64,000 nucleotides of DNA from Staphylococcus nepalensis (GTDB lineage Bacteria; Bacillota; Bacilli; Staphylococcales; Staphylococcaceae). This document shows positions 55,450-64,000 of this stretch, piece by piece. The position numbers and the translations under genes were made by a program. The notes beneath the pieces were generated by a model, which saw only the letters and a program-made list of their open reading frames with translations, ran no database searches and was not told the origin of the DNA. The DNA lies in assembly GCF_014635045.1 (NCBI RefSeq), contig NZ_BMCF01000007.1:97776-161775 (forward strand). Direction: 5' to 3'. Numbering within the stretch: position 1 is the first letter of the stretch; each line of letters starts with the position of its first letter.

Positions 55450-56724
55450 ATGGACGAATCCATTATTACGCTATTATTTTTAATATTTGCAATTGTGATG
55501 TTCACCTTAGAAATTATACCTTTATCTATTTCAGCGATGATCGTCGCCGTGGGTTTATCTTTGACGGGTGTGCTAAATGCAAAAGAAGCTTTTGCAGGTT
55601 TTGTTGATCCTAACGTTTTATTATTTATGGCAATGTTTATAGTAGGATGTGCATTTTTTGAAACAGGTATGGCTCAAAAAATTGGAGAAGGGATTACCCA
55701 TTTTGCTAAAACACCCAAAAAATTATTAGTGGTAGTCATGGGCATTACTGGTGTAATGTCAGGGTTTTTATCTAATACGGGGACTGCAGCTGTTATTATT
55801 CCAGTTGTCATAGGTATTGCTGCAAGATCGTCCCTTTCAAGAACCTCATTGTTAATACCCGTAGCATTAGCGGCAGCAATGGGAGGGAATTTAACTCTAA
55901 TTGGTGCCCCAGGTAATATGATTGCACAATCTACATTAAATATTACTAATCAAAGTTTTGGTTTTTTTGAATATGCATTAATTGGTCTGCCTATTCTTAT
56001 AATTGGGACATTATATTTTGGATTGGTCGGTCATAAACTATTACCAAAAAATAACGGTGTAAAGGAAAATACAAATTCAGTGTTTGATAAACAAGTGGAT
56101 GGAAATTCTGTCCCTAAATGGAAAAAAGTTATGGCACTGTTGGTTCTATTTTTCACAATATTAGCTATGATTTTCGAAGATATTATTCATGTTCCATTAT
56201 TTATTTCGGCGTGGGCTGGTGCTCTAATACTTGTTGCCACAAGAGTTATTACAGAAAAAACTGCGATGAAATCTATAGATATGAATACGATTCTTTTGTT
56301 TGTAGGTTCTTTATCATTAGCAAATGCTATACAAAAATCTGGCGCTGGAGATTTAATAGCTAAAACGATTATCAATATATTGGGTACGAATCCATCTCCA
56401 TATATTTTGTTATTAGTTATATTAGTCATTTCTTCCATTATGACTAACTTTATTAGTAACACTGCAGCTACAGCGTTATTAGCTCCTATAAGTTTATCCA
56501 TTGCTAACAGTATAGGGGCAGATCCAAGGGCTGTCATTATGGCGACAGTGATTGGCGCGTCAATGGCTTTTGCAACACCCATTGGTATGCCAGCCAATAC
56601 AATGGTTTATGGATTATCTAATATTACGTTTATGCAATATGTCAAAGTAGGTTTACCGTTAATCGTTATTTCAATAATTGTTTGTATGGTATTATTACCG
56701 CTACTTTTCCCATTTTATCCATAA
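55450..56724 (+). CDS. SLC13/ArsB-superfamily anion permease, probable tartrate transporter
   Basis: 424 aa, start after AAGGGGGG. About 10-11 membrane helices with two internally repeated halves. Signature SNT motifs are visible in each half: MSGFLSNTGTAAVIIPVV and MTNFISNTAATALLAPIS, typical of the DASS/ion transporter superfamily. The paired GntR, tartrate/D-malate dehydrogenase and glycerate kinase make tartrate or a related C4 acid the likely substrate. Confidence 0.84.
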   Translation: MDESIITLLFLIFAIVMFTLEIIPLSISAMIVAVGLSLTGVLNAKEAFAGFVDPNVLLFMAMFIVGCAFFETGMAQKIGEGITHFAKTPKKLLVVVMGITGVMSGFLSNTGTAAVIIPVVIGIAARSSLSRTSLLIPVALAAAMGGNLTLIGAPGNMIAQSTLNITNQSFGFFEYALIGLPILIIGTLYFGLVGHKLLPKNNGVKENTNSVFDKQVDGNSVPKWKKVMALLVLFFTILAMIFEDIIHVPLFISAWAGALILVATRVITEKTAMKSIDMNTILLFVGSLSLANAIQKSGAGDLIAKTIINILGTNPSPYILLLVILVISSIMTNFISNTAATALLAPISLSIANSIGADPRAVIMATVIGASMAFATPIGMPANTMVYGLSNITFMQYVKVGLPLIVISIIVCMVLLPLLFPFYP

Positions 56725-56739
56725 GGAGGATATATATTT

Positions 56740-57879
56740 ATGAATATATTAATTGCACCAGATTCTTTTAAAGAAAGTTTGTCAGCAATGGAGGTTTCTA
56801 TTGCTATTGAAAAAGGTATTAAAACAGTTAACCCTTCAATTGACACTTTGAACATCCCATTAGCAGATGGTGGCGAAGGAACAATGGAAGCTATTATAGA
56901 TGCAACGCAAGGGCATACATTTACCGTAAATACTGTAGATGCATTAGGTAGAAAAACTCTGGCTAAATATGGAATCACTGGAGACAATAAAACAGCTATT
57001 ATAGAATTAGCTTCTGCTTCAGGTATTGATAAGATTAAAAAGCAAGAACTTGATCCTTCTAATGCATCGACATACGGTACTGGTATCCTAATTAAATATG
57101 CAATACAAAAAGGTATAAGAGAATTCATTATTTGTTTAGGAGGAAGTGCTACAAATGATGGAGGGACAGGTTTATTAAAAGCATTAGGCTTTAAATTTAA
57201 AGATAAGCAAGGAAATTTAATTAATGAAGGTGGGTTATCCTTAAAGGACCTATATGAAATTGATGATTCGGAAACGCTCGAAGAATTGAAAGATTGCCAA
57301 TTCAATATTGCTTGTGATGTAACAAGCCCCTTTGTTGGTAGTAAAGGGGCCAGTACTATTTTTGGTCCACAAAAAGGTGCTTCGCCGTATTTAGTTCAAG
57401 AATTAGATCATGCTTTAAACCATTTTGCTAATATAATACAAAAAAAATACCATGTTAGAGTTCATGATATAGAAGGAGCAGGTGCAGCTGGTGGAACTTC
57501 GGGAGGTCTTTATGGTTGTTTGAACGCACAAATATACTCAGGTTTTGATTTAATAGCTTCAACGCTAAATTTAAACAAAATATTGTCTGATAATAATATT
57601 GGTTTAATTATAACGGGGGAAGGTCAATTAGATTCTCAAACCGAGAATGGTAAAGTGATATCAGGTATTTCACATTTAGGTGACAGTTATCATATACCTA
57701 CAATTGCTTTAGTTGGCGGTATCCAAAACATTTCAGAAACATTATATAAAAGAGGGCTAATTGCAGTTTTCAGTATAGTTAACCAACCGATGTCCTTATC
57801 AAAGTCAATGGATTTTGCCGCAGATTTAATTACGAAACAAACTGAACAAGTTATGCGTTTATATTTATCCAAACTATAA
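56740..57879 (+). CDS. Glycerate kinase (GlxK/GarK type)
   Basis: 379 aa, the normal length, 15 bp after the permease with AAGGAGG. Family blocks: IAPDSFKESLSAMEVSIAI, LADGGEGTMEAII, LGGSATNDGGTGLLKALG and the late ITGEGQLDSQTENGKVI. It phosphorylates D-glycerate to 2- or 3-phosphoglycerate, feeding glycolysis. Its place beside the dehydrogenase completes a tartrate-to-phosphoglycerate path. Confidence 0.92.
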   Translation: MNILIAPDSFKESLSAMEVSIAIEKGIKTVNPSIDTLNIPLADGGEGTMEAIIDATQGHTFTVNTVDALGRKTLAKYGITGDNKTAIIELASASGIDKIKKQELDPSNASTYGTGILIKYAIQKGIREFIICLGGSATNDGGTGLLKALGFKFKDKQGNLINEGGLSLKDLYEIDDSETLEELKDCQFNIACDVTSPFVGSKGASTIFGPQKGASPYLVQELDHALNHFANIIQKKYHVRVHDIEGAGAAGGTSGGLYGCLNAQIYSGFDLIASTLNLNKILSDNNIGLIITGEGQLDSQTENGKVISGISHLGDSYHIPTIALVGGIQNISETLYKRGLIAVFSIVNQPMSLSKSMDFAADLITKQTEQVMRLYLSKL

Positions 57880-57958
57880 AAATGTAACTTTATATTTATT
57901 ATAAAGCTGCTCTACTTGTACAAAAACTAGTGTTACAAAATTTAAGCAAGTTTTAATA

Positions 57959-57990
57959 AGCACCTTGAAAAGTATTGTTTTCAAGGTGCT
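57959..57990 (+). terminator. Terminator of the permease-glycerate kinase operon
   Basis: Perfect 13-bp stem AGCACCTTGAAAA / TTTTCAAGGTGCT, 6-nt loop, then CTTTATT; 80 bp after the stop. Confidence 0.85.
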
Positions 57991-58093
57991 CTTTATTAAT
58001 AGATTAAAAGATTATTAGATAGCTAAAATGTATAATTTAATTAAAAAGTTTTTGCTTGTTCATTCTATTTTTTCTATCTATGATGCTTTAAAC

Positions 58094-58763
58094 TCACTCA
58101 TATTCACAGCCTATTTCGCTTAATACTTTGTTGACCCAAGGTCGTTCATAGATGCCATCTTCTTTTATTTTTTTCATTAATAAATGCTCTTTTTTTGTAA
58201 CACCTTTCGCTAATTTCGCAATTTTTTCAGCATTCTCAGGTTGTATAATAACTAAACCGTCTTGGTCACCTACAACTATATCTCCAGGTGATACTACCTT
58301 TCCTCCTATTGATATAGGTGTATTAATTTCACCTGGTCCGTTTTTAAATGGACCATTTGGTGTAATGCCTTTTGTATATATAGGAAATACTTTATCTTTT
58401 AAAGCATCAGCGTCTCTTATACTTCCATTAACCACTATTCCGCCAATCCCCCTAGATTCACAATATGAAACCATAAGTTCTCCTAATATAGCCCTTTCTG
58501 TATGTCCTCCAGCATCTATCATGATTATATCGCCAGGGTTTATCCATAGCTTTATGAAACATCAAATTATCTCCTTCAGGGACTTTAACTGTAAAAGCAG
58601 TGCCTAATAAAAAGTTAGTATTCAGAGGGCGTATTTTTTGGCTAATAGCACCTGTACGATTCATACAATCATCAATATTAGCTACTGGTATATTTTCAAA
58701 TAATTTTATTAGTTCAATATCAGGTCTACCGAAATCTTGAACAATTCTACATCCTATATTCAT
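58094..58763 (-). pseudogene. RraA-family protein (aldolase/decarboxylase type), frameshifted
   Basis: The first part, from ATG 58763 (TAGGAGGGT upstream), encodes MNIGCRIVQDFGRPDIELIK up to KVPEGDNLMFHKAMDKP. The frame then changes; the following frame continues DIIMIDAGGHTERAILGELM to the stop at 58094. One extra base in the GGG run at 58536-58538 (CCC on the coding strand) explains it. Repaired, it would be about 222 aa, with the RraA/HMG aldolase fold and GSIRDAD Arg/Asp motif. Relatives are oxaloacetate decarboxylases or 4-hydroxy-4-methyl-2-oxoglutarate aldolases. A sequencing error is possible. Confidence 0.8.
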
Positions 58764-59222
58764 TATGGTTACCCTCCTATTTAAATCTAATTTTATTTTG
58801 TAATTTAACAACCTCTTTATTTGCCACAAAATTTTTATTTAATGATTTAGTTACTAATTTCAATGCCCAATCTAATTGTTTTCTTTTAGATGGTTTATTG
58901 TTAACTATAATATTACAACTACGAGCAATAAATCTATTAATGATGTTTAACGTGGAAAAGTATTAAATGTACGAATGTGTAAACTTACTTTAAATTACGA
59001 AAGTAAGATGTTTTCTCTGTTTAAAATCTACTATACAAATTCAATATTATATTTCTAATGACTTAGCTTATCTTGATATTACCATCATGTTATAACTATA
59101 TAATCATATTAAAATATTGAAATATATAGTCTATAAAAAATTGTCCAATGAAATAGACATTTCTTAGTAAAACGTTTACAAAAAGAAATACTATAATGAA
59201 CTTACAGGGGAGGAGATAAGTT
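58764..59222. other. Promoter region of the PRD regulator/PTS operon
   Basis: About 460 bp, very AT-rich, no gene. It must carry the promoter of the plus-strand operon near its right end. Confidence 0.5.
59167..59180. promoter_or_regulatory. cre-like site upstream of the PTS operon
   Basis: GTAAAACGTTTACA (read on the other strand TGTAAACGTTTTAC) matches a catabolite-responsive element at 12 of 14 positions, 43 bp before the regulator start. Confidence 0.55.
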
Positions 59223-60677
59223 TTGAATAAGGAGGATAAAAAAAGAGTAATCATAAACCATTTAATTAATAACTCGGGTTACATCAAAGCTAACGAACTT
59301 TCAGAATTATTATCTGTCTCTTCAAAAAGTATTTATCGATTAATTAATGAGATTAACGACAATACAAAGATAAGATATATATTTTCTGAAAGAGGAAAAG
59401 GTTTTTATATCAATCCCGAACTTAGTAATTTAACGACATATGAAGCTATATTTTCACAGAATAAAGGTTTATCAATGTCTCCTATTGAGAGAAGAAATGA
59501 AATAGTAAAAGACTTGCTGATAAATTCCCCGTATTCAATAAGTGTAAATCACATTATTAATAAATTTTTTATTAGTGAAAGTATGTTAGGTGTTGATGAA
59601 AAGCATATTATAGAGAGTCTTCATGAATTTAATTTACAACTAATCCGCAAGGATCGCACTTTGGCAATAACAGGCGAAGAATCAAATATTAGAATGGCCC
59701 TAATGGAATACATGGATACGCTATATATAGATATAGAAAAAACAATAAACATACCTAAAAATAGAGAAGAAAAGGATATGGATTTTGTTAATAAACAAAT
59801 AAATATTATAGAAAAAACACTTAATGTTAATATTCCATACCCCTATAATGTTAATATTATTTCTCATTTATATATACTAATCTTACGTTTTAGAAAGCAT
59901 GGTAAACATGTCGAAAAAGAGCATAAATTATTTGATTATAGCGATCCTCAAATAGAACAAAGCTATTATAGAGTTTGTGATATTATAATTAAAAATTTTG
60001 AGACGTATTTATCTTCAAGTTTGCCAAACATTGAAAAAAATTATCTATATAGATATTTAACTTCATATCGAATTGAGCATGTTAACAAATTAGATGAAAG
60101 ACCAGAAATTAATTTTTCAAATGATATTGTAAAGTTATCAAACAAACTAATAGAAACGATGGAATCGAATTTGAACTATGACTTTTCTAACAATCAATTT
60201 CGAATAGATTTAATGAAACATATTAAACCTATGAGTAACCGTTTGAAAAATAATATTATCGTTAAGAATAAGTTGTTAGATCAAATAAAATTTGAATATC
60301 CAGAAATACACTCTCAAACGTCTATTGCTACTAAAACTATAATCCCTTCAATATCAGAAGATGAAATAGGTTTTTTAACACTTTATTTTGCACGGGAAAT
60401 TGAGAGGAATCCTAGGAAAATTAAAACGCTAATAACTTGTACCACTGGTATAGGAACCTCAGAATTGTTACGCGTTAAAATTGAAAAAAATATACCCGAA
60501 ATCGAAGTTGTAGATGTAATATCTTCAGATGTTATTGAAAGTAAGGTTATAAATGATATTGATTTAATTGTTTCTACTATCGCTTTACCAAATTTTAATA
60601 TGAAACCAGTTATTGTTATAAGTGCAATGTTTAATAAAAATGATCAAGAAAAATTAAAAAATTTTATACAAAGATAG
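59223..60677 (+). CDS. PRD-containing transcriptional activator (LicR/MtlR type), ends at in-frame TAG
   Basis: 484 aa, TTG start behind GGGGAGGAG. N-terminal HTH (YIKANELSELLSVSSKSIYR) and second winged HTH, two PTS regulation domains (about 190-295 and 300-400; His in SYRIEHV), and an EIIB-like domain (about 404-484) with TCTTGIGTSELLRVKIEKN. LicR/MtlR proteins normally continue into an EIIA-like domain. Here that domain is encoded by the next frame, in the same phase and separated only by TAG at 60675-60677. It likely controls the PTS operon that follows. Confidence 0.85.
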   Translation: MNKEDKKRVIINHLINNSGYIKANELSELLSVSSKSIYRLINEINDNTKIRYIFSERGKGFYINPELSNLTTYEAIFSQNKGLSMSPIERRNEIVKDLLINSPYSISVNHIINKFFISESMLGVDEKHIIESLHEFNLQLIRKDRTLAITGEESNIRMALMEYMDTLYIDIEKTINIPKNREEKDMDFVNKQINIIEKTLNVNIPYPYNVNIISHLYILILRFRKHGKHVEKEHKLFDYSDPQIEQSYYRVCDIIIKNFETYLSSSLPNIEKNYLYRYLTSYRIEHVNKLDERPEINFSNDIVKLSNKLIETMESNLNYDFSNNQFRIDLMKHIKPMSNRLKNNIIVKNKLLDQIKFEYPEIHSQTSIATKTIIPSISEDEIGFLTLYFAREIERNPRKIKTLITCTTGIGTSELLRVKIEKNIPEIEVVDVISSDVIESKVINDIDLIVSTIALPNFNMKPVIVISAMFNKNDQEKLKNFIQR

Positions 60678-60686
60678 GCGTTAAAT

Positions 60687-61076
60687 ATGAATGAACTAAT
60701 ATTTGAAATGATAACAAATCAAAATAATAAAAAAACTATATTAAAAGATATAGAAAATCAATTAATTAAAGAACAAATTATCACTAAAGAGAATACTATA
60801 TTGAGAGATATCGTTTTTAGAGAATTAAAAGGGAGTTTAGAAATTTTTCCTAAAGTCTTATTACCACATATTAAGGAAACATATGTTAAACAGACACGTA
60901 TCATATTAGTGAAAAATAATGCGTCTTCTATGGAATGGGAAAACAAATTCTTGGACTTAATTATTTTAATATTGTTACCTGAGACGCCTAAGCCTGATGA
61001 TAAAAAAGCAATTAGAACATTTATGAGAAATTTAGCAGATGAGAAATATATTAAAAAACTAATACAGAAGGAGTAA
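60687..61076 (+). CDS. EIIA-like domain, detached C-terminal part of the PRD regulator
   Basis: 129 aa, PTS EIIA type 2 (mannitol/fructose) fold, with the phosphorylatable His in VLLPHIKET. It is in the same frame as the preceding regulator, with only TAG and GCG TTA AAT between, and has just a weak AGG before its ATG. The combined length (about 617 aa) fits a normal LicR/MtlR protein. So this is either the tail of a nonsense-mutated regulator or a separately translated domain. Confidence 0.7.
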   Translation: MNELIFEMITNQNNKKTILKDIENQLIKEQIITKENTILRDIVFRELKGSLEIFPKVLLPHIKETYVKQTRIILVKNNASSMEWENKFLDLIILILLPETPKPDDKKAIRTFMRNLADEKYIKKLIQKE

Positions 61077-61083
61077 TATAATC

Positions 61084-61401
61084 ATGAAAATTGTAAGCGT
61101 TTGCGCATGTACAGTAGGTATTGCACACACATATATTGCAGCAGAAAAATTAGAACAGGCAGCAAAAAAACATGGTCATACAATACAAATTGAAACTCAA
61201 GGAACAATTGGTGCTGAAAATGAATTAACAGACGAAGAAATAAATAGTGCAGATGTCGTATTACTCGCAATAGATGTAAAAATATCGAACAAAGAACGTT
61301 TTGAAGGAAAAACCACAATTGAAGTCCCAACCGATTTGGCTATAAAATCATCAAATAAATTGATGGAAAAAATTGAAGAAATAAATAAAAGTAAAAATTA
61401 A
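61084..61401 (+). CDS. PTS fructose-family IIB subunit
   Basis: 105 aa, start after GAAGGAG. The phosphocysteine loop is VCACTVGIAHTYIAAEKL (Cys near residue 9, usual form CPTGIAHTxMAAE). It takes phosphate from IIA and passes it to the sugar on IIC. Second structural gene of the operon with IIA and IIC; the substrate is a ketohexose, probably D-allulose from the epimerase at the end of the operon. Confidence 0.9.
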   Translation: MKIVSVCACTVGIAHTYIAAEKLEQAAKKHGHTIQIETQGTIGAENELTDEEINSADVVLLAIDVKISNKERFEGKTTIEVPTDLAIKSSNKLMEKIEEINKSKN

Positions 61402-61413
61402 TGAGGTGAAATT

Positions 61414-61860
61414 ATGGAACTTTCCGATATTCTAGACGAAAATATTATATTTCCAAAAGCAAATTATACAAGTAAGGAAGAAGTATTAAATGGATTGGCT
61501 GATTTATTAAAAAAAGAAGGTTATATCAGAGATACACAAGAATTCTTACAAGCCGTATATAATCGGGAAAACGAAGGAGTTACCGGTATTGGTAATTTAT
61601 TAGCTATTCCTCATGGAAAAAGTGAAAGTGTTGAAAGTCCAGGAGTTGCAATCACTACATTAAATAGCAAAGTAGACTGGGAATCATTAGATGATGAAGG
61701 AGCGCAAATTGTATTTTTAATTGCAATCGGTACAGAAAATTCAAAAGATCATCTAACACTATTATCTCAAATAGCTAGAAAATTAGGAAACGATGAAGTT
61801 AATACTAAGCTACTAAGCGCTCAAAATAAAAAAGAAATTGTACAAATACTTACATCTTAA
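61414..61860 (+). CDS. PTS fructose-family IIA subunit
   Basis: 148 aa, start after GAGGTG. Typical EIIA type 2 sequence with RENEGVTGIGNLLAIPHGKS containing the phosphorylated His, and IVFLIAIG. It carries phosphate from HPr to IIB. 12 bp after the IIB gene. Confidence 0.92.
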   Translation: MELSDILDENIIFPKANYTSKEEVLNGLADLLKKEGYIRDTQEFLQAVYNRENEGVTGIGNLLAIPHGKSESVESPGVAITTLNSKVDWESLDDEGAQIVFLIAIGTENSKDHLTLLSQIARKLGNDEVNTKLLSAQNKKEIVQILTS

Positions 61861-61874
61861 AGGGGAGAGCGTTC

Positions 61875-62975
61875 ATGAAATCTATTTTTGGTAATCTCAA
61901 TCTAAAAACACATTTATTAACTGCTATTTCTTACCTTATCCCCGTAGTTTGTGGCGCTGGGTTTCTAATAGCAATTGGAATGGCATTTGGTGGAGATAGC
62001 TCAACTGATTTAACAAAAGCAGGATATTCATTTTGGGATGTTTTAGCAGTAATTGGAGGGCAAGGACTAAACCTATTACCTGTTATTATTGCAACTGGTA
62101 TAGCTTATTCTATCGCTGATAAACCTGGTATAGCCCCTGGTGTAATTATAGGTTTAACATCTAACGCTGTTGGAGCAGATTTTATAGGTGGACTTATCGG
62201 CGGGTTCATAGCAGGGTACCTTGTGTTGCTTATTATTCAATTTGTCAAATTACCAAATTGGGCTAAAGGTCTTATGCCAATGTTAGTCATTCCATTTCTT
62301 GCTTCACTAATAGGTGGGCTTATCATGGTATATATTATTGGTGTGCCTATAGGTGCATTTACACATTGGTTAACAGAATATTTACAGTCGTTAAGTGGTA
62401 CTTCTAAATTATTATATGGTCTATTAATTGGTGTTCTGGCCAGTATAGATTTTGGAGGGCCGATTAATAAAACTGTGTTTGCTTTTGTATTGACACTACA
62501 GGCGCAAGGTATTCACGAACCTATTACTGCGTTAATTGTTGTTAATACTGCTACACCATTAGGCTTTGCTTTAGCTTACTGGATGGCAAAATTATTTAAA
62601 AAACACATTTATAAACAAGCAGAAGTAGAAACACTAAAAACTGCATTTCCTATGGGACTCGTTGAAATTGTTGAAGGAGTCTTGCCATTGGCCTTAAATG
62701 ATATTATACGCAGTGTTATTGCTACAGGGATAGGTGGTGCTGTAGGTGGTGCCCTTTCAATGGTATTAGGTGGAGATGCGCAAGTTCCATTTGGAGGCTT
62801 TCTCGTATTACCTACAATGTCTCAACCACTCACTTTTGTTATAGCTGTAGTAGCTAATGTGATTATTACTGCTATAGTTTTAACTATATTAAAACGACCA
62901 ATTAATGAAACTGAAGAATTACAAAGTGAAACAGAAGAAGAAGATATCGATTTAAATGACATAAAAATTTCTTAA
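61875..62975 (+). CDS. PTS fructose-family IIC permease
   Basis: 366 aa, start after AGGGGAGAG. About 9-10 membrane helices; family stretches include PVVCGAGFLIAIGMAFGG, KPGIAPGVIIGLTSNAVGAD, and DFGGPINKTVFAFVL. The IIAB domains common in fused fructose transporters are separate here. It forms the sugar channel. Confidence 0.9.
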   Translation: MKSIFGNLNLKTHLLTAISYLIPVVCGAGFLIAIGMAFGGDSSTDLTKAGYSFWDVLAVIGGQGLNLLPVIIATGIAYSIADKPGIAPGVIIGLTSNAVGADFIGGLIGGFIAGYLVLLIIQFVKLPNWAKGLMPMLVIPFLASLIGGLIMVYIIGVPIGAFTHWLTEYLQSLSGTSKLLYGLLIGVLASIDFGGPINKTVFAFVLTLQAQGIHEPITALIVVNTATPLGFALAYWMAKLFKKHIYKQAEVETLKTAFPMGLVEIVEGVLPLALNDIIRSVIATGIGGAVGGALSMVLGGDAQVPFGGFLVLPTMSQPLTFVIAVVANVIITAIVLTILKRPINETEELQSETEEEDIDLNDIKIS

Positions 62976-62987
62976 GGAGGAACAATT

Positions 62988-63674
62988 TTGAATACAGCAA
63001 AATTCTCCCCATCATTAATGACGATGGATCTAGACAAATTTAAAGAACAAATAACGTTTTTAAATAATCATGTAGACTCTTATCATATTGATATTATGGA
63101 TGGACATTATGTACCTAACATTACTTTATCACCATGGTTTATAGAACAAGTTAAAAAAATTTCTAATGTGCCGATTTCAACACACTTAATGGTAACTAAC
63201 CCATCTCAATGGGTAGATCAATTAATTGAAATTGGTAGTGAATATATTTGTGTACACGCAGAAGTAATGAATGGCATTGCTTATCGTTTGATTAATAAGG
63301 TTCATGATGCAGGTCTCAAATTTGGAGTGGTATTAAATCCAGAAACGAAAATAGACGTAATAACACCTTATATAAGTTTAGTAGATAAAATAACTATCAT
63401 GACAGTAGACCCTGGATTTGCAGGAGAGAAATTTATTGATAGCACATTAGATAAAATAAGACACTTACGTGATTTAAGGTATACTAATAATTTTAATTAC
63501 TTGATAGAAATGGATGGATCTTCTAATAAAAAAACATTTGATAAAATTCAAAAAGTGGCACCTGATATTTACATTTTAGGAAGGAGTGGTCTTTTTGGTT
63601 TGAATGAAAATATTGAAGAAGCATGGAATGAAATGTTAGAAGATTTTAATAACACAAAACAACAAACTTTATAA
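62988..63674 (+). CDS. alsE: D-allulose-6-phosphate 3-epimerase
   Basis: 228 aa, start after AAGGAGG. Ribulose-phosphate 3-epimerase TIM barrel: SPSLMTMDLDKFKEQI, metal-binding YHIDIMDGHYVPN, THLMVTNPSQWVDQ, ITIMTVDPGFAGEKFI and LIEMDGSSNKKTF. Unlike Rpe, the middle stretches follow E. coli AlsE closely (TLSPWFIEQVKK, VLNPETK). It would convert allulose-6-phosphate to fructose-6-phosphate. The fructose-type PTS upstream is then a D-allulose (psicose) importer. Confidence 0.82.
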   Translation: MNTAKFSPSLMTMDLDKFKEQITFLNNHVDSYHIDIMDGHYVPNITLSPWFIEQVKKISNVPISTHLMVTNPSQWVDQLIEIGSEYICVHAEVMNGIAYRLINKVHDAGLKFGVVLNPETKIDVITPYISLVDKITIMTVDPGFAGEKFIDSTLDKIRHLRDLRYTNNFNYLIEMDGSSNKKTFDKIQKVAPDIYILGRSGLFGLNENIEEAWNEMLEDFNNTKQQTL

Positions 63675-63711
63675 AACAATAATGTACAAATTAGATTACC
63701 TAGCATAGTTA

Positions 63712-63787
63712 CCTCCTTATTTGAAATAAGGAGGTCTATTTAACTTTTATTACAGTTCATAATCAAAATTCGTCTTAATAACGAACA
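63712..63787 (+). repeat. Hairpin-plus-tail repeat, copy D, and terminator of the PTS operon
   Basis: ACCTCCTTATT/AATAAGGAGGT hairpin (63712-63735) followed by a tail with GTTCATAATCAAA and TCTTAATAACGAAC. It is the most diverged in the first half of the tail and best conserved at its end. Confidence 0.7.
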
Positions 63788-63886
63788 TTTTGAGTACTAA
63801 AGCTAATAGAATTGATTATGTGTAATTAATTCAGTAAAAAGTATATACTAGCAATAAATTCTGAACGATATAGGGGTAGGTTAAAG

Positions 63887-64000
63887 TTGAAAAATACAAA
63901 TAAGAAGGCGCTTCTAGAAGAACTAAATGAAGAAGATTTAAACATTTATTATTATTGGAAATATTTAGAACCCTTACAAAAAGCTAAGGAATGGAATGGG
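63887..64000 (+). CDS. Unidentified ORF, N-terminal 38 codons (runs off right edge)
   Basis: TTG start at 63887 behind AGGGGTAGG. The visible peptide begins MKNTNKKALLEELNEEDL and continues NIYYYWKYLEPLQKAKEWNG. It is acidic and helical and matches no family I recognise at this length. Confidence 0.45.
   Translation, partial: MKNTNKKALLEELNEEDLNIYYYWKYLEPLQKAKEWNG

Overview
The window is low-GC Firmicute DNA whose gene content points to a coagulase-negative Staphylococcus, probably the S. saprophyticus/xylosus/equorum/cohnii group (inference). The evidence is a YSIRK/LPXTG surface protein, an LPXAG-anchored SasF-like protein beside a glucosaminidase-CHAP autolysin and a YhgE/Pip membrane protein (an order I recall from S. 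aureus), an Fst-type toxin, and many catabolic operons for plant or food substrates. No rRNA, tRNA, CRISPR array or complete insertion sequence was seen.

Region 1 (1-12.4 kb): a truncated MBL-fold hydrolase, YhgE/Pip, the secreted autolysin, the SasF-like anchored protein, a LysR regulator divergent from an Old Yellow Enzyme, a HxlR regulator and an arginase-family protein whose first metal-ligand position is Cys.

Region 2 (12.4-28 kb): minus-strand metabolic operons. These are a sodium/solute symporter; a flavin monooxygenase, symporter, 32-aa accessory peptide and tautomerase operon; a MarR / 2-oxoacid decarboxylase / aldehyde dehydrogenase set; and a malate two-component system with a 2-hydroxycarboxylate transporter and malic enzyme.

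Region 3 (28-40.5 kb): a large repeat-bearing surface adhesin, an HTH-only protein, and a complete L-rhamnose operon (rhaB, rhaA, rhaD, rhaM, permease, lactaldehyde dehydrogenase) with a divergent DeoR regulator.

Region 4 (40.5-53.1 kb) is accessory DNA and the most interesting part. An Fst-type type I toxin-antitoxin locus sits tail-to-tail with a retron. The retron has a structured non-coding RNA with an 11-nt a1/a2 pairing, a 47-aa ORF overlapping a2, a XRE HTH protein and a retron-type reverse transcriptase, with a palindromic operator beside its promoter. Then come a MarR / threonine aldolase / AlaX operon with a perfect 17-bp operator arm pair, a serine recombinase, a WYL regulator with a flavodoxin-fold oxidoreductase, and two possible peptide systems. 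One is a YidC paralogue with a truncated M23 peptidase, a XRE regulator and a 41-aa amphipathic peptide. The other is a secreted bacteriocin-like precursor with a divergent 60-aa two-TM protein. Two repeat families decorate this zone.

Region 5 (53.1-64 kb): a GntR regulator flanks a divergent pair encoding a tartrate/D-malate dehydrogenase and a SLC13 permease with glycerate kinase, which together suggest tartrate-to-glycerate catabolism. A frameshifted rraA follows. The last operon encodes a PRD regulator split from its EIIA-like domain by one in-frame TAG, fructose-family PTS IIB, IIA and IIC, and a D-allulose-6-phosphate 3-epimerase. The window ends inside an unidentified ORF.
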